Assembly: GCF_032854445.1 (NCBI RefSeq)
Contig: NC_088295.1
Location: 53,549,249-53,613,248, forward strand
Length of the DNA: 64,000 nucleotides
Direction: 5' to 3'
DNA from: Liolophura sinensis
Taxonomy: Eukaryota; Mollusca; Polyplacophora; Chitonida; Chitonidae
A model generated the notes under the pieces. The model searched no databases, was not told the origin of the DNA, and saw only the letters and a program-made list of their open reading frames with translations. How positions within the stretch are numbered: the stretch's first letter is position 1; each line of letters begins with the position of its first letter. Below are positions 46,701 through 57,962 of this stretch, piece by piece. The translations under genes and the position numbers were made by a program.

Positions 46701-49700
46701 GGAGGGTACTGCATGAGCAACTTGATGGCAAGTAAGTGGAGGGTACTGCATGAGCAACTTGATGGCAGATAAGTGGTACTGACAGTGGAGGGCACTGCAT
46801 GAGCAACTTGATGGCAGGTGAGTGGTACTCACAGTGGAGGGCACTGCATGAGCAACTTGATCGCAGATAAGTGGTACTCACAGTGAAGGGTACTGCATGA
46901 GCAACTTGATGGCAGATAAGTGATACTCACAGTGAAGGGTACTGCATGAGCAACTTGATGGCAGATAAGTGGTACTCACAGTGTAGGGTACTGCATGAGC
47001 AACTTTATGGCAGGTGAGTGGTACTCACAGTGAAGGGTACTGCATGAGCAACTTGATGGCAGGTGAGTGGTACTGACAGTGGAAGGTACTGCATGAGCAA
47101 CTTGATGGCAGGTGAGTGGTACTGACAGTGGAGGGTACTGCATGAGGAACTTGATGACAGATAAGTGGTACTCACAGTGGAGGGTACTGCATGAGCAACT
47201 TGATGGCAGGTAAGTGGTACTCACAGTGGAGAGTACTGCATGAGATACTTAATGGCAGGTGAGTGGTACTCACAGTCGAGGGCACTGCATGAGATGCTTG
47301 ATGGCAGATAAGTGGTACTTACAGTGGGGGTACTGCATGGGCAACTTGATGGCAGGTAAGTGGTACTGACAGTGGAGGGTACTGCATGAGCAACTTGATG
47401 GCAAATAAGTGCTACTTACAGTGGGGGTACTACATGAGCAGCTTGATGGCAGATAAGTGGTACTGACAGTGGAGAGCACTGCATGAGGAACTTGATGGCA
47501 GGTGAGTGGTACTGACAGTGGAGGGCACTGCATGAGCAACTTGATGGCAGATAAGTGGTACTGAAAGTGGAGGGCACTGCATGAGCAACTTGATGACAGG
47601 TGAGTGGTACTCACAGTGGAGGGTAGTGCATGAGCAACTTGATGGCAGGTGAGTGGTACTCACAGTGGAGGGTACTACAGATAAGTGGTACTCACAGTGA
47701 AGGGTACTGCATGAGCAACTTGATGGCAGGTGAGTGGTACTGACAGTGGAGGGTACTGCATGAGCAACTTGATGGCAGGTGAGTGGTACTCACAGTCGAG
47801 GGCACTGCATGAGATGCTTGATGGCAGATAAGTGGTACTCACAGTGAAGGGTACTGCATGAGCAACTTGATGGCAGGTAAGTGGTACTCACAGTGGAGAG
47901 TACTGCATGAGATACTTGATGGCAGGTAAGTGGTACTCACAGTGGAGGGTACTGCATGAGCAACTTGATGGCAGGTGAGTGGTACTGACAGTGGAGGGTA
48001 CTGCATGAGGAACTTGATGGCAGATAAGTGGTACTGACAGTGGAGGGTACTGCATGAGGAACTTGATGGCAGGTAAGTGGTACTCACAGTGGAGAGTACT
48101 GCATGAGATACTTGATGGCAGGTAAGTGGTACTGACAGTGGAGGGTACTGCATGAGCAACTTGATGGCAGGTGAGTGGTACTCACAGTGGAGGGCACTGC
48201 ATGAGGAACTTGATGGCAGGTGAGTGGTACTGACAGTGGAGGGCACTGCATGAGCAACTTGATGGCAGGTAAGTGGTACTCACAGTGGAGGGCACTGCAT
48301 GAGCAACTTGATGGCAGGTGAGTGGTACTGACAGTGGAGGGTACTGCATGAGCAACTTGATGGCAGGTGAGTGGTACTGACAGTGGAGGGCACTGCATGA
48401 GCAACTTGATGGCAGGTGAGTGGTACTCACAGTGAAGGGTACTACATGAGCAACTTGATGGCAGGTGAGTGGTACTGACAGTGGAGGGCACTGCATGAGC
48501 AACTTGATGGCAGGTGAGTGGTACTCACAGTGAAGGGTACTGCATGAGCAACTTGATGGCAGGTGAGTGGTACTGACAGTGGAGGGCACTGCATGAGCAA
48601 CTTGATGGTGCTGTAGGGCATTAGGACTATACCAGTAAGCCAGGTATTAACTTTAATATGGACTTAAGTGCCGTTAGTTGGTGTTATGACGAGACTGTTA
48701 TTTAATGCTAGTTTAATTTTTATACACTTTTGAAAGGGGTACTAGCAGATTTTCCTCTAACAAAAGATGCCGCCATTGTGACATAGGACTTGCACATCAA
48801 AAAGGTTTTGTTTTACTGCACCAAACATGCTGCGCTCTGTGGGTTCATCTGTGACATATTTGGCTTACCCACTGTGATGATGCGCTGTGGACGCTGGAGT
48901 GGAACACGTCTCACTCCGGACTTATGCCGGTATCCCATAGGCTCAAGTAGATGTAAATAATTGAGGAATTTGTAGATTATGTTTTGCTCTGTCACAAATA
49001 ATCGTGCGGTCGCTGTGAGTTCAAGTCCAGCTCATGCTGGCTTCCTCTCCGGCCGTAAGTGGGAAGGTTTGCCAGCAACCTGCGGATGGTCGTGGGTTTC
49101 CCCCGGGCTGTGCCCGGTTTCCACCCACCATAATGCTGGCCGCCGTCGTATAAGTGAAATATTCTTGAGTGCCACAAGCTATGATCATCAGTGATCAGTA
49201 AAGATTCTGTGGTCAAAAATAGACTCAGTCCAGTCTGTGTGGCAATGATGGACTTTTATTTCTCATAATGTCAGAATGTCCAGGCTTTCATGTCAACCTG
49301 GACTTCTTAAGTGAAAAAGGGAGTGTATATCATAAAACTGATGGTTTAAAATATGTTCTCTAGAAACGGAAAAAGTTGTTCAACTTTTGATGACACTTAT
49401 TGTCTAGTCAACCAGTAACTGGGAGCAGAATTTTACTCAGGAAGACTTACCTTGGACTGTTCATAGTAATTTAGGTCGGTAGCAAATGTCTACAGCACAC
49501 AGTCAAAACTCGCTGTGCTAGCTGGCATGTCAGTTTAGATTCTCTAAAAGAAAAAAACATAGTAGTTTTAGTTATGGAAAATAGCCTTCTGTTGTACATG
49601 GTGGAATGTCTTGTGTGTGTGTGTTTTTTTTCAAAGGTGCTGATTTTATCAAGACTTCTACAGGTAAAGAAGCTGTCAATGCCACCCTTCCAGTAGGCCT

Positions 49701-50540
49701 GGTGATGACCCGAGCGATCAGAGAGTACTACAAGAGAACGGGTTACAAGGTGACAAAAACACAAATAATTAGTATCTGTATATCAATTTCGTTTTTCAGT
49801 ATTTTAAATTCAACAGTTCAATTATTAAACTACTATTGACTTATTATCTAAATGATTCATGCCTAGTAAGTCTGTAAGAATTCAACATTTGTCTCTTTTG
49901 CTATTAATAGTGGTTTGGGAGATGTATTTATTTGAAGATATCAGACATACCAACCGGGAGTTTGCGGTATTGCATTTCGTTTCCGACCATGTGACTTGTT
50001 TAGCATGAGTAAACTAGCCAGGTGTTTGTTTTAAATATGTGTCGTTGCCCACATAATTGAATTGTCTCATTGTTTGATTATATTTTGCAGTCAACCTTCT
50101 CTTTCTAAGCACTTTAACTTTTATGTTTGTGTAAAATTGAAAAAAAAATTAAAATAAAACATGGCATTTCAGATGTTTGTTTTTATATACTGTAAATCTT
50201 CTACCTTTTCAACCTTTCAAGCTCTTAACTTTTTTGGTGCTTTTCGGTGAACACTGTCTGCAAATCTGGTAGACAGAAAAGTGGAAATAGGGGAAAGGAC
50301 ACCTGAAATGATTGAAGGCTTTGTTGTTTACAGGTAGGGTTCAAACCAGCTGGAGGGATCCGGTCTGCTAAGGACGCCTGTACATGGCTGAGCCTGATGA
50401 AGGAGGAGCTCGGGGTGGAGTGGATGCAACCCTTGCTCTTCCGCATTGGGGCAAGTTCTTTGTTGGGGGACATAGAGCGTCAGCTGTTCCACCATGTGAC
50501 TGGTCGCTATGCTGCGGCCCACGAACTACCACTGGCTTAA
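40748..50540 (+). CDS. DERA: Deoxyribose-phosphate aldolase, eight exons, about 319 aa
   Basis: It splits 2-deoxyribose 5-phosphate into glyceraldehyde 3-phosphate and acetaldehyde (EC 4.1.2.4), the last step of deoxynucleoside breakdown, in the cytosol. Exons: 40748-40778, 41657-41754, 42301-42448, 43452-43550, 44752-44887, 46308-46436, 49637-49749, 50334-50540. All junctions are GT-AG with matching phases; the protein is close to the length of human DERA. It starts MAARNPGCSF (context aaacATGg) and ends ELPLA, stop TAA. Class I aldolase residues: Asp156 in VDVVIN, Schiff-base Lys219 in DFIKTSTGK and Lys255 in GFKPAGG, matching E. coli Asp102, Lys167 and Lys201 by motif. Exon 5 has one extra G in a run at 44826-44830 that breaks the frame. 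Introns 3, 5 and 6 carry arrays that include this gene's own splice sites. Confidence 0.97.
40965..41037 (+). repeat. G-rich tract in DERA intron 1
   Basis: Closely spaced runs of three to six G (gtaggggtgggagggtgagt and onward to ggtggggagggggtgagg). It has G-quadruplex potential on the transcribed-sense strand. Low-complexity, not coding. Confidence 0.6.
41122..41165. repeat. Perfect 19-bp stem hairpin in DERA intron 1
   Basis: atgcccctaagggttatta at 41122-41140 is followed by a 6-nt loop and its exact reverse complement at 41147-41165. Confidence 0.9.
41241..41380. mobile_element. Foldback (MITE-like) element with 21-bp perfect inverted ends
   Basis: The left end reads ccagggcccagtttcacaaa then g, and the right end is its exact reverse complement, finishing gaaactgggccctgg at 41380. 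Total 140 bp in DERA intron 1. The termini share the gggcccanttncacnaagc-like pattern with the element at 27,108, so they may be one family. Confidence 0.85.
43059..43465 (+). repeat. 56-59-bp minisatellite carrying the DERA intron 3 acceptor, 7 copies
   Basis: Copies start at 43059, 43118, 43177, 43233, 43292, 43348 and 43407. Each holds acatacatgttaacttgta, a pyrimidine-rich gtcctgtttgc and the sequence that in the last copy is the acceptor plus the first 14 bases of exon 4 (gaataacaacaggc). Copies 3-7 keep an AG acceptor; copies 1 and 2 read gcctg and lack it. Only the last copy continues into the real exon; the others run into a stop soon after. Confidence 0.95.
43753..44014 (-). mobile_element. 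tRNA-derived SINE, family A, with target-site duplication
   Basis: Minus-strand copy in DERA intron 4, with B box, body and AAAT tail (seen as attt repeats on the plus strand). The head is slightly truncated. It is flanked by the 11-bp direct repeat ttacttgattt at 43742-43752 and 44015-44025. Confidence 0.92.
44159..44197 (+). mobile_element. SINE family A head fragment
   Basis: ggggcctccgtggctcagtt followed by gagtagagcacttgcac matches the A-box head only; no body follows. It could also be a tRNA-like fragment of separate origin. Confidence 0.5.
44888..45091 (+). repeat. 19-bp minisatellite starting at the DERA exon 5 donor, 10 copies
   Basis: The unit is ggtggcactgtttctgtca, and the first copy is the donor itself (gtaggtggcac). 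Units have the pyrimidine tract and cag of an acceptor (tttctgtcag) next to gtggca, so the array is a string of weak acceptor- and donor-like sites. Two units carry an extra ttcaggtcag insertion. Confidence 0.93.
45703..45959 (-). mobile_element. tRNA-derived SINE, family A
   Basis: Minus-strand copy in DERA intron 5, running from the A-box head ggggcctccgtggctcagtc to the conserved gtgttttacgccgtactcaa 3' end; the AAAT tail is replaced by a T/A run. A short flank, cacatag, is repeated at 45696-45702 and 45960-45966. Confidence 0.9.
46424..48610 (+). repeat. 49-bp minisatellite grown from the DERA exon 6 donor, about 45 units
   Basis: The array begins with the end of exon 6 (catgatggcag) and its donor gtgagt at 46437. 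The unit is gatggcaggtgagtggtact, gacagtggagggtactgcat and gagcaactt; a 37-bp variant lacks tactgacagtgg. By my count about 45 units follow the true donor and about 32 keep cag then gtgagt or gtaagt; the rest mostly read gataagt, losing the GT. Many units also hold a ctcacag or ctgacag acceptor-like step. The minus strand is open in all frames, giving spurious 130-175-codon frames. Intron 6 spans 46437-49636. Confidence 0.97.
49004..49171 (+). mobile_element. SINE family A fragment, truncated at both ends
   Basis: It runs from gcggtcgctgtgagttcaag (B-box region) to gtgaaatattcttgagt. The head and AAAT tail are missing. It sits in DERA intron 6, about 400 bp after the 49-bp array. Confidence 0.85.
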
Positions 50541-51314
50541 ATCATGGAATGTGATGATAAAAATAGTATATGTGTGGGTGTGTTTTTCTGATTGAAAAAA
50601 AAAATCCAAACTGTCACTTTAATACATTGTATATGGAAACAGTTTTGTTAACTTGTTAAGGCCAAAATACATAATGAACATACAGTGCTCCTTTGATTTA
50701 GATTTACATTGCTGTGATAAGCTGTTCATTGAGATCACATAAAGCAGCTAAAATTAAATGTGCCCTCAGTTTCCTTAAAAAAAATGGTTTCAAGAAATGT
50801 GTATTTTGGTCTGCAAGCATGATACAATTAACCAAGGTAAAATACATGTAAGACAGGAGTGCTTTATCATCATCATTAAATTAGTGGAATTTAAATAATT
50901 AAATTAAATCATAATTATCATCGTAAATAACTTGTGTTATTAGCTGAGTACGAATGTGTTTGGTCCGTTATGCACAGTTCCATATTATACAGTGTATTAG
51001 CACTGAAAACACACACACTGGTTAACTGCTGCAGGACATCTAGATGTAATTTGCTCTATATGCTACATGTCCATTTTAGGTCACAAATGCATATGTGTAC
51101 ACGTATGCATCTGCGACCACCTAGCCTTGCAATGATCAGTTCATTTAAAGTTCATATACATGTACATATATGTTTGAGTATAACATAACATTAATAACAT
51201 CATATTATAAATGATAAATAATGTAATTAGACTGTGTATACACTATGTAAGTATGTGTAAGATATGGGTCAAGGTAGGGTCTTCAGAATCCGTTCAAAAC
51301 TGAACTACTTTAAG

Positions 51315-51780
51315 GAAGTGTCCTGATTAGGAATTCCTTGATGTGTATTGACTGAGAACTCTTCCTGACAGTGTCTTGATTGAGAACTCTTCCTGGAAGC
51401 GTCTTTCCTGCAAACTCTTCCTGACAGTGCCTTCACTGTGAAATCTTCCTGGAAGTTTCTTTACTGGGAACGCTTTGTGGAATTGTCTTGACGAGGAGCT
51501 CTTTCTGGAAGTTTCTTGACTCTTGACTAGGAACTCTTTCTGGAAGTGTCTTTACTGGGAACTCTTTCTGGAAGTGTCTTTACTGGGAACTCTTCCTGGA
51601 AGTTTCTTTACTGGGAACGCTTTGTGGAATTGTCTTGACGAGGAGCTCTTTCTGGAAGTTTCTTGACTCTTGACTGGGAACTCTTTCTGGAAGTGTCTTT
51701 ACTGGGAACTCTTTCTGGAAGTGTCTTTACTGGGAACTCTTCCTGGAAGTTTCTTTACTGGGAACTCTCCCTGGAAGAAT
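51315..51780. repeat. 28-bp minisatellite with a higher-order duplication, about 16 copies
   Basis: The unit is close to actgggaactctttctggaa plus gtgtcttt. A block with the variants aacgctttgtggaattgtct and gacgaggagctctttctgga recurs at about 51,440 and 51,595. Confidence 0.9.
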
Positions 51781-52444
51781 TTGAGATGTGATAAAACCAT
51801 GCCTACATACATGCACGTCAAGACTTGAATGCATGGCTTGAATGAGCGATATTAAATCTCTTTTTATTTTAAACTATGTACAGGCTGATACATCTAGGCA
51901 TCAGTGCGTATCCATTATGGTTCCTTCAGCGTACAGCCTAGGTACTTTAGTGAACCAACTTTCCCATAAACTCTTATAACAACAACAGAAGTATTTTACA
52001 GATTTCTTTGTCTGTCTCATTGGTGATCTTGTTCATGCAGATTAGTATTGGTAGGTTTGACTCTTTGATGTCTCATGGACTGAATATGTGTATTTGAAGC
52101 CCTATTTTACACAGTAATGTAATTTTAATTTGTAGTTTAACTTTTTATCGGTAACGATTACATAAAAAGGTTTGTGGTGGTATATTGTTGACATTCTTCA
52201 GGTTATTGGCTATACTGTTAATACTTCATACTGTGTCATCATGTACATCCGTCGTAGAAAACTTGGATGGGCAAAGTATGTACTTTGAAGGAATTCCCTT
52301 TTCAAGTAAAGGCTTCAATACAAATTAGTTAAGTGGTATGTGAAGCATTCAGGTGTGTCTTACGTAATAAACTTGAATATTTAAAGTCAGCCCTGTTCAA
52401 CATGATACAGGGCTTTGCGCTTCTGTAGATTTGGATTTGCTTTT

Positions 52445-52898
52445 ATAATGTTCTGAGGAGCCAATTTATAATGTTCTGAGGAGCCAATTTATGATTTTCT
52501 GGGGAGCCAGTTTATAATGTTCTGGCAAGCCAATTTATAATGTTCTGGCAAGCCAATTTATAATGTTCTGGCAAGCCAATTTATAATGTTATAATGTTCT
52601 GGGGAGCCAATTTATAATGTTCTGGCGAGCCAATTTATAGTGTTCTGGGGAGCCAATTTATAATGTTCTGGCAAGCCAATTTATAATGTTCTGGCAAGCC
52701 AATTTATAATGTTATAATGTTCTGGGGAGCCAATGTATAATATTCTGGCGAGCCAATTTATAATGTTCTGGCGAGCCAATTTATAATGTTCTTGGGAGCC
52801 AATTTATAATGTTCTGGCAAGCCAATTTATAATGTTCTGAGGAGCCCATTTATTATGTTCTGAGGAGCCAATTTATTATGTTCTGAGGAGCCAATTTG
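52445..52898. repeat. 23-bp minisatellite, about 19 copies
   Basis: The unit is ataatgttctggcaagccaa plus ttt; variants have gggga, gcga or gagga before gcc. A few units carry an extra ataatgtt. Confidence 0.93.
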
Positions 52899-54529
52899 GG
52901 GTATTTCTTCTCCACACTTGTTAATGTACTGCCATGAGAAAGTGTGTTAAAGGTGAGTTGGAATACATAGTGGAGCTCAGTGCTTGGTTTTCTTCTCGGT
53001 TTAAGGATATCCCTTATCACTGTTGTACAACTGTTGAAAAGGTTGTAGGAATGACAGATTGGCAGAGAGAATACCCATGAGGTTGTTGGTATTTGTCACT
53101 GGTACAACATGACTTCAGACTCGGCTACTTGGTCAGAATATACTCTGAAGAACATATTTTTGATGTGGCTTGTTTAGAATATTTGCAGGGAATCTGTAAA
53201 AGACTTCTCACTTGTTAGAGACCTCAGGAAACTTCAGTAATCCCAGTTAATACCTTATCTGTGTTTTATCCATGTTATTAAATCACAGACAGTTTTTGGT
53301 TTAAGTAACTGATGAATATGAGTGTATGTGCCTATGTCATAACAGTGTTATCCTTGTAAATGACTTTGTGCTCATATTTGTATATATGATCTGAAGGACC
53401 AGAGAATTTAATCCCATGTGTGTGTGGTGATTCGAAACAAAGAATCAGATATGTATTTTGGACAATATATTTCCATATGTTACAAGAATGTTGCCTTGTT
53501 GTAATTTCGAATATTTTGATCATGTCTAGATATTCGCCCAATTTCATCTAAAGGGCGTATGACCTTGTCGGATCTTATTTTGTAAAGGTCACGTACACTA
53601 TTTACAGTCAGTATTGTCTTTTGTGTTATCGTCACTCTAATGACGACTTGATGCCCTGCCAATCTATATCTAATCGCCAGCTGAGATGTAGATAGTGAGC
53701 GGCTTTGGTGACGTCACCCCGGGATTTTCTTACAGCGCTTACACCTTAAGCCTTGCTGGGGTTAAACCACTTGTAGAACAGTATCGATATATGGTCCCCA
53801 AAGGTAGTGGATGACCAAATCTGACTTAAACAAGCTTAAGTCGTCTTCAGGTCAATGAGAAGCCTCCCTGTTTTATCACCCTTTGAACAGGGGTTATTTG
53901 GCCTCAGACCGCCATTAATTTTCAATAAGCGACAATGTTAACGTTTAGCGCTGTAGCTCAGTCCCAAACATTCCGTGGCAAAATAAGCTTTGGTGTACAC
54001 CTATCCCAGCCAGCGAGAAAGAAGCCATAAAAATCTTGACATAGGTTGACCGTCAAAATATGGACCTTTCTCAGCCGACAGCTGTGAGGGGTGCCTAGCA
54101 ACGCCAAGTGGACGTCACTCGCAGCCTCATCACCACCTGTCTCATTGTATCCTCTCGCCCAGAATTTCAAACTTTTATCATTAAAACTGATATGTGCCCA
54201 TGTTTAGACAATTTCCATCATTTTGATACCAAGCATGCACCTGTACACCAAAAATGGCAGGCTGCAGAGAAGAAAGACTTCACCCTAAAATACACAGAAT
54301 TACGTTCGTACCGAGAAATGAAAGTGCTCACAGGGTCGGGATTCCATTTGATTGTATGCCATATGTCTGGAGTCCTCGGCACGTTCCTCGAGTAAAGTCT
54401 CCTCCTCATAACGTCGTCAGAGTATGTCGGTGTTCAGATACGAAACTCGACCATGGTGGCGTGACCGAAATCTTACTGAAGATGCAGTGGACCCAAGATA
54501 GCCCTCCAAACCATTTTACAGAGGTTGTA

Positions 54530-54772
54530 TTTATTTATTTATTTTATTTGATTGGTGTTTTACGCCGTACTCAAGAATATTTCACTTATACGACGGCGGC
54601 CAGCATTATGGTGGGTGGAAACCGGGCAGAGCCCGGGGGAAACCCACGACCATCCGCAGGTTGCTGGCAGACCTTCCCACGTACGGCCGGAGAGGAAGCC
54701 AGCATGAGCTGGACTTGAACTCACAGCGACCGCATTGGTGAGAGACTCCTGGGTCATTACTCTGCGCTAGCG
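54530..54772 (-). mobile_element. tRNA-derived SINE, family A, with target-site duplication
   Basis: Minus-strand copy with B box, full body and AAAT tail, truncated within the head. It is flanked by the 12-bp direct repeat acagaggttgta at 54518-54529 and 54773-54784. Confidence 0.93.
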
Positions 54773-56159
54773 ACAGAGGTTGTAAGTCTCAGAAAAAATA
54801 AATACATATGACTCCTCTACCTCAAGTTACCGTCGAGTTAGTGGGACTGAATTTTAATCCTGTACTACATTTTTGAAGGTCAGTGCACATTCTAAGAAAT
54901 CAGCTGTCCTTATTTGCGCATTGCAACACAGGAAATGCAGGAAGCGTCTGATATGTACGGATGTGTTGGGGAAGATGCTGGTAGACAGCAAGTATCAGTA
55001 TATCTTATGAACCCTTTACATGTTAGCAAATTTGGAATGTTTTATCTAGACTCGCTTCTCTCCAGTTGAACGAATGTCGGTAGTTTTGGTTTAAATACTG
55101 GTTTTAGGGTCACTTTCCTGGCGGATATCGTGGCCCATCAAATCAGTGTTTTATTTTATTTTTTTTAACACATGAATATTTTGGATAGATAATGGCAGTG
55201 CCTTGGTATACTATTTACATATGTACATGAGTCAGTGGAATTAATCCTTTTTGTGGTAGCATGTGTATAGCTTAATGTATAGGTTCAAATGCTGCCATGA
55301 TTATTTAACAGAAAGGGGGATAAATAGTAAGCTAGTTGCAGAGATTTACGTTATCTTTACATTGTGTACATTTACATCTCTGTAAATGTCGGTAACCTTA
55401 AACTCAGGCATTTATACGTCGAGGTGTTTCTCTTAGTCTTGCTTTCTCCAGCTAGCGGTCATTATCGATGCCGTTTAGTTTAATGGTGTCCGTGCTCAAA
55501 ACGCAACTATTCCAATACTGTCTACATTGTATTTCCTTTGATTTATTACACTGCGCAAGTCCCTGGTACTCGTTTAAAAAAAAGGGATGTCTGAATATGT
55601 TAAGCGCTATAATTTTCATTTAATCAACCACTGAATTTCATAAATCAGGATTTTCGCGGTCCAGGATGTACGGATTAGTGAGAAGAACAAGTACAGGCTT
55701 TTAAGGGGATCTCCGGGTGAGACCGGATGCCAATTGGATGGCGTTATAAATTTCACTATGTACATGACAGATATTTGAAGATATTTTGAGTTTCTGTTTC
55801 CTTATAGGTCTTTCAAGAATGGTCGCTGTACAGGTAGGAAATGACGTTGCTCGCGACGTAGTCAATCAATTTGCTTTCTAGAATGAAATGTCTCCGGTTT
55901 GTATCCATGATAATTGCAATATCGTGGAAACCAATGGATCCAAACATTCCAAGAAAGAACAGAAAATACTGACAGGGCGGAAGGAAGTGCGTCAGACAAG
56001 ATACAAATGTAGATCGTTCCCATGGAAACTATGTAAAGTTACTTCTGAAAATCGACTGAAACCTTGTTTATACAAATTGTGACAATTGCCAACAGTTCAT
56101 CTGCAGACCCCGAAGCGGTAGTGATAAAGACAAGCTACATCTACATTTTAAGTGCCCTG

Positions 56160-56518
56160 CATACGACCTTCGTTCTACTGCTTAGAGCGTCCGCTTCTGG
56201 AGCGGTAGGTCCAGGATCAATCCCGGGTCGAGTCACACCTAAGACTTTAAAAGAGGAAGTTGTAACTTCCTCGCTTGGCGTTCAGCATGAAAGGGATAGT
56301 GCAACGACTGGTTAACTCTTATCAGTATTATGGCTCGGGCGGGGCGCCATACTTGCCTTCGGTAAGTCCTCTCATTGAAGCAGCACTAGATAAAAGAGCG
56401 GTGGAAACCCGTCCTGCAATAAGGAGGTACATTACATACACCCTAAGGATTCCTTCGTCGTCATATGACGACAAATTGTTGAGCACGACGTTAAACCCCA
56501 AGCATTCACTCACCCGTT
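56160..56518 (+). mobile_element. tRNA-derived SINE, family B, longest copy
   Basis: A tRNA-like head (tagagcgtccgcttctggag, then a B box in ggatcaatcccgggtcgag) is followed by the body shared with copies at 7401 and 35,680 (gcagcactagataaaagagc, gacgttaaaccccaagcatt) and a short CACTC tail. This copy shows that family B is tRNA-derived. Confidence 0.85.
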
Positions 56519-56560
56519 CTACTGCTAAGTAAGGGTTTACCGTGTTAACCGTTGACTAAT

Positions 56561-56655
56561 TTGAGTGGTGTTTAACGCCATGTTCAAGAATGTTTCTGTC
56601 ATTTGACGGCGGTCAGTTTTTATGGTTAGAGGAAACTGGAGTGCCAAGAGTAAAC
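56561..56655 (-). mobile_element. Diverged SINE family A-like 3' fragment
   Basis: gtggtgtttaacgccatgtt, aagaatgtttctgtca and gacggcggtcag are diverged matches to the conserved 3' part of family A on the minus strand. Confidence 0.55.
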
Positions 56656-57789
56656 CACTACCCTTTGGCAAGTTAATGAATGTAACAATAAAACATTAGC
56701 TTTGTCGACCACATATATTGTCACCAATCAAACAATGATATCAGGGGGAATCCACAGATTCTCCGTTAAAGGATAGCTGTTTACTGGTACGAAAACTTTT
56801 TAGGCTACACATATGAATGTATATTAGGCTTCCAGAAGAAAAATGAGCAGATAAAATACATGAGAGAGGATAATGAATACTGCTATTGTCATATATGTTG
56901 CTACAGAGAGAGACAATCTACTTCTACATGTAATTCTATTTATTATTTATATCTGTTTTTTAATATGAATGTACTGTAATAACTAAGGACATATTATACA
57001 ATGGTATGCCTTCATATCATTTTACCTCTGATAAATCAGGTATATGTCACCTTTGTGCAAATTACAAATGGATTCATATATTTACCATTGACATTGTCTG
57101 ACTAATAAACAATGTCTGTGGCTTGATCACACTGTAAAGTCACCAGTAGGTGTCACTGCAATTAAACGTGTCATTACAAAACAGAGTATATGAATATAAA
57201 TATATGACATATGTGATCTTGTTACCAATAGAGAGAATATGAATTTATGTAAAATAATAACATAAAACATCATTCTAGCTTGTTTTCATCCACATAAACC
57301 TCGCTATAATATACACATATTATAGGGGCATGCTGATAGTTTCAAATGGGGTGGTGTGTCAGCTATTTTTCTTTGCTTATAGGCTTAGCACGAATCTAAC
57401 TACTCCTCACTCTGAACACTTTCAAATCAATAAAATGCCCTGGGTTATGGCTTAAAACACCAACCTGGTTATTTAATCCTTTCATATGTAAGATCACTAA
57501 GCCGTAATCGCTTGACTGAACAGGACGTGAACCATCGTATGCACATATAGACCACAGCGCCTATTAATCAACACCTCGCCCCGTTTTCAAAGGCGTATTT
57601 GCAATTAATCCGTGAATTAGTTTTAGTTTTGATTAGAATCATACTGGTTTTGTATTAAGACCAGGCTCGTAGTAATATCTAAGCCCGGTTTAACTTATTC
57701 CACACTCTTGGATAACTAGCCCCTGAGCAATGTAACACAAGTCTTCGCTGCACTGGTTCCACAGTTTACTATATAAGCTGAAGGGTAAC

Positions 57790-57962
57790 TTCCATGAGGT
57801 CGCGGGTTCGAATCCAACGATGGTTGTTTCGGCAGTAGTTTTAAGGCAGAATGATTGTCAAGAAACTGGTGAAGGAACGACCATACATATGACCTCCCTC
57901 ACGTAACTGAATATAATTCTTCACTACGGTCTTAAACACCAATAAATAAATAAATGAATAAC
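57790..57962 (+). mobile_element. Third tRNA-derived SINE type, 5'-truncated
   Basis: cgcgggttcgaatccaacga holds a perfect pol III B-box core, ggttcgaatcc. About 140 bp of unrelated body follows, ending cttaaacaccaataaataaa, so the 3' end resembles family A (acaccaat plus AAAT repeats). Only one copy is in the window. Confidence 0.6.

Noticed and set aside
46304-48589. Many minus-strand open frames of 77-175 codons with repeated CHQVAHAVPS-type peptides
   Set aside because: Artefacts of the 49-bp array antisense to DERA intron 6. No start context, no independent composition.
54254-54718. A 154-codon plus-strand frame
   Set aside because: Its 3' half is a SINE in reverse orientation; the 5' half has no family resemblance or splice context.
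56180-56235. A functional tRNA gene
   Set aside because: It has A- and B-box-like sequence, but the rest is the head of a family B SINE and does not fold as a complete tRNA by eye.
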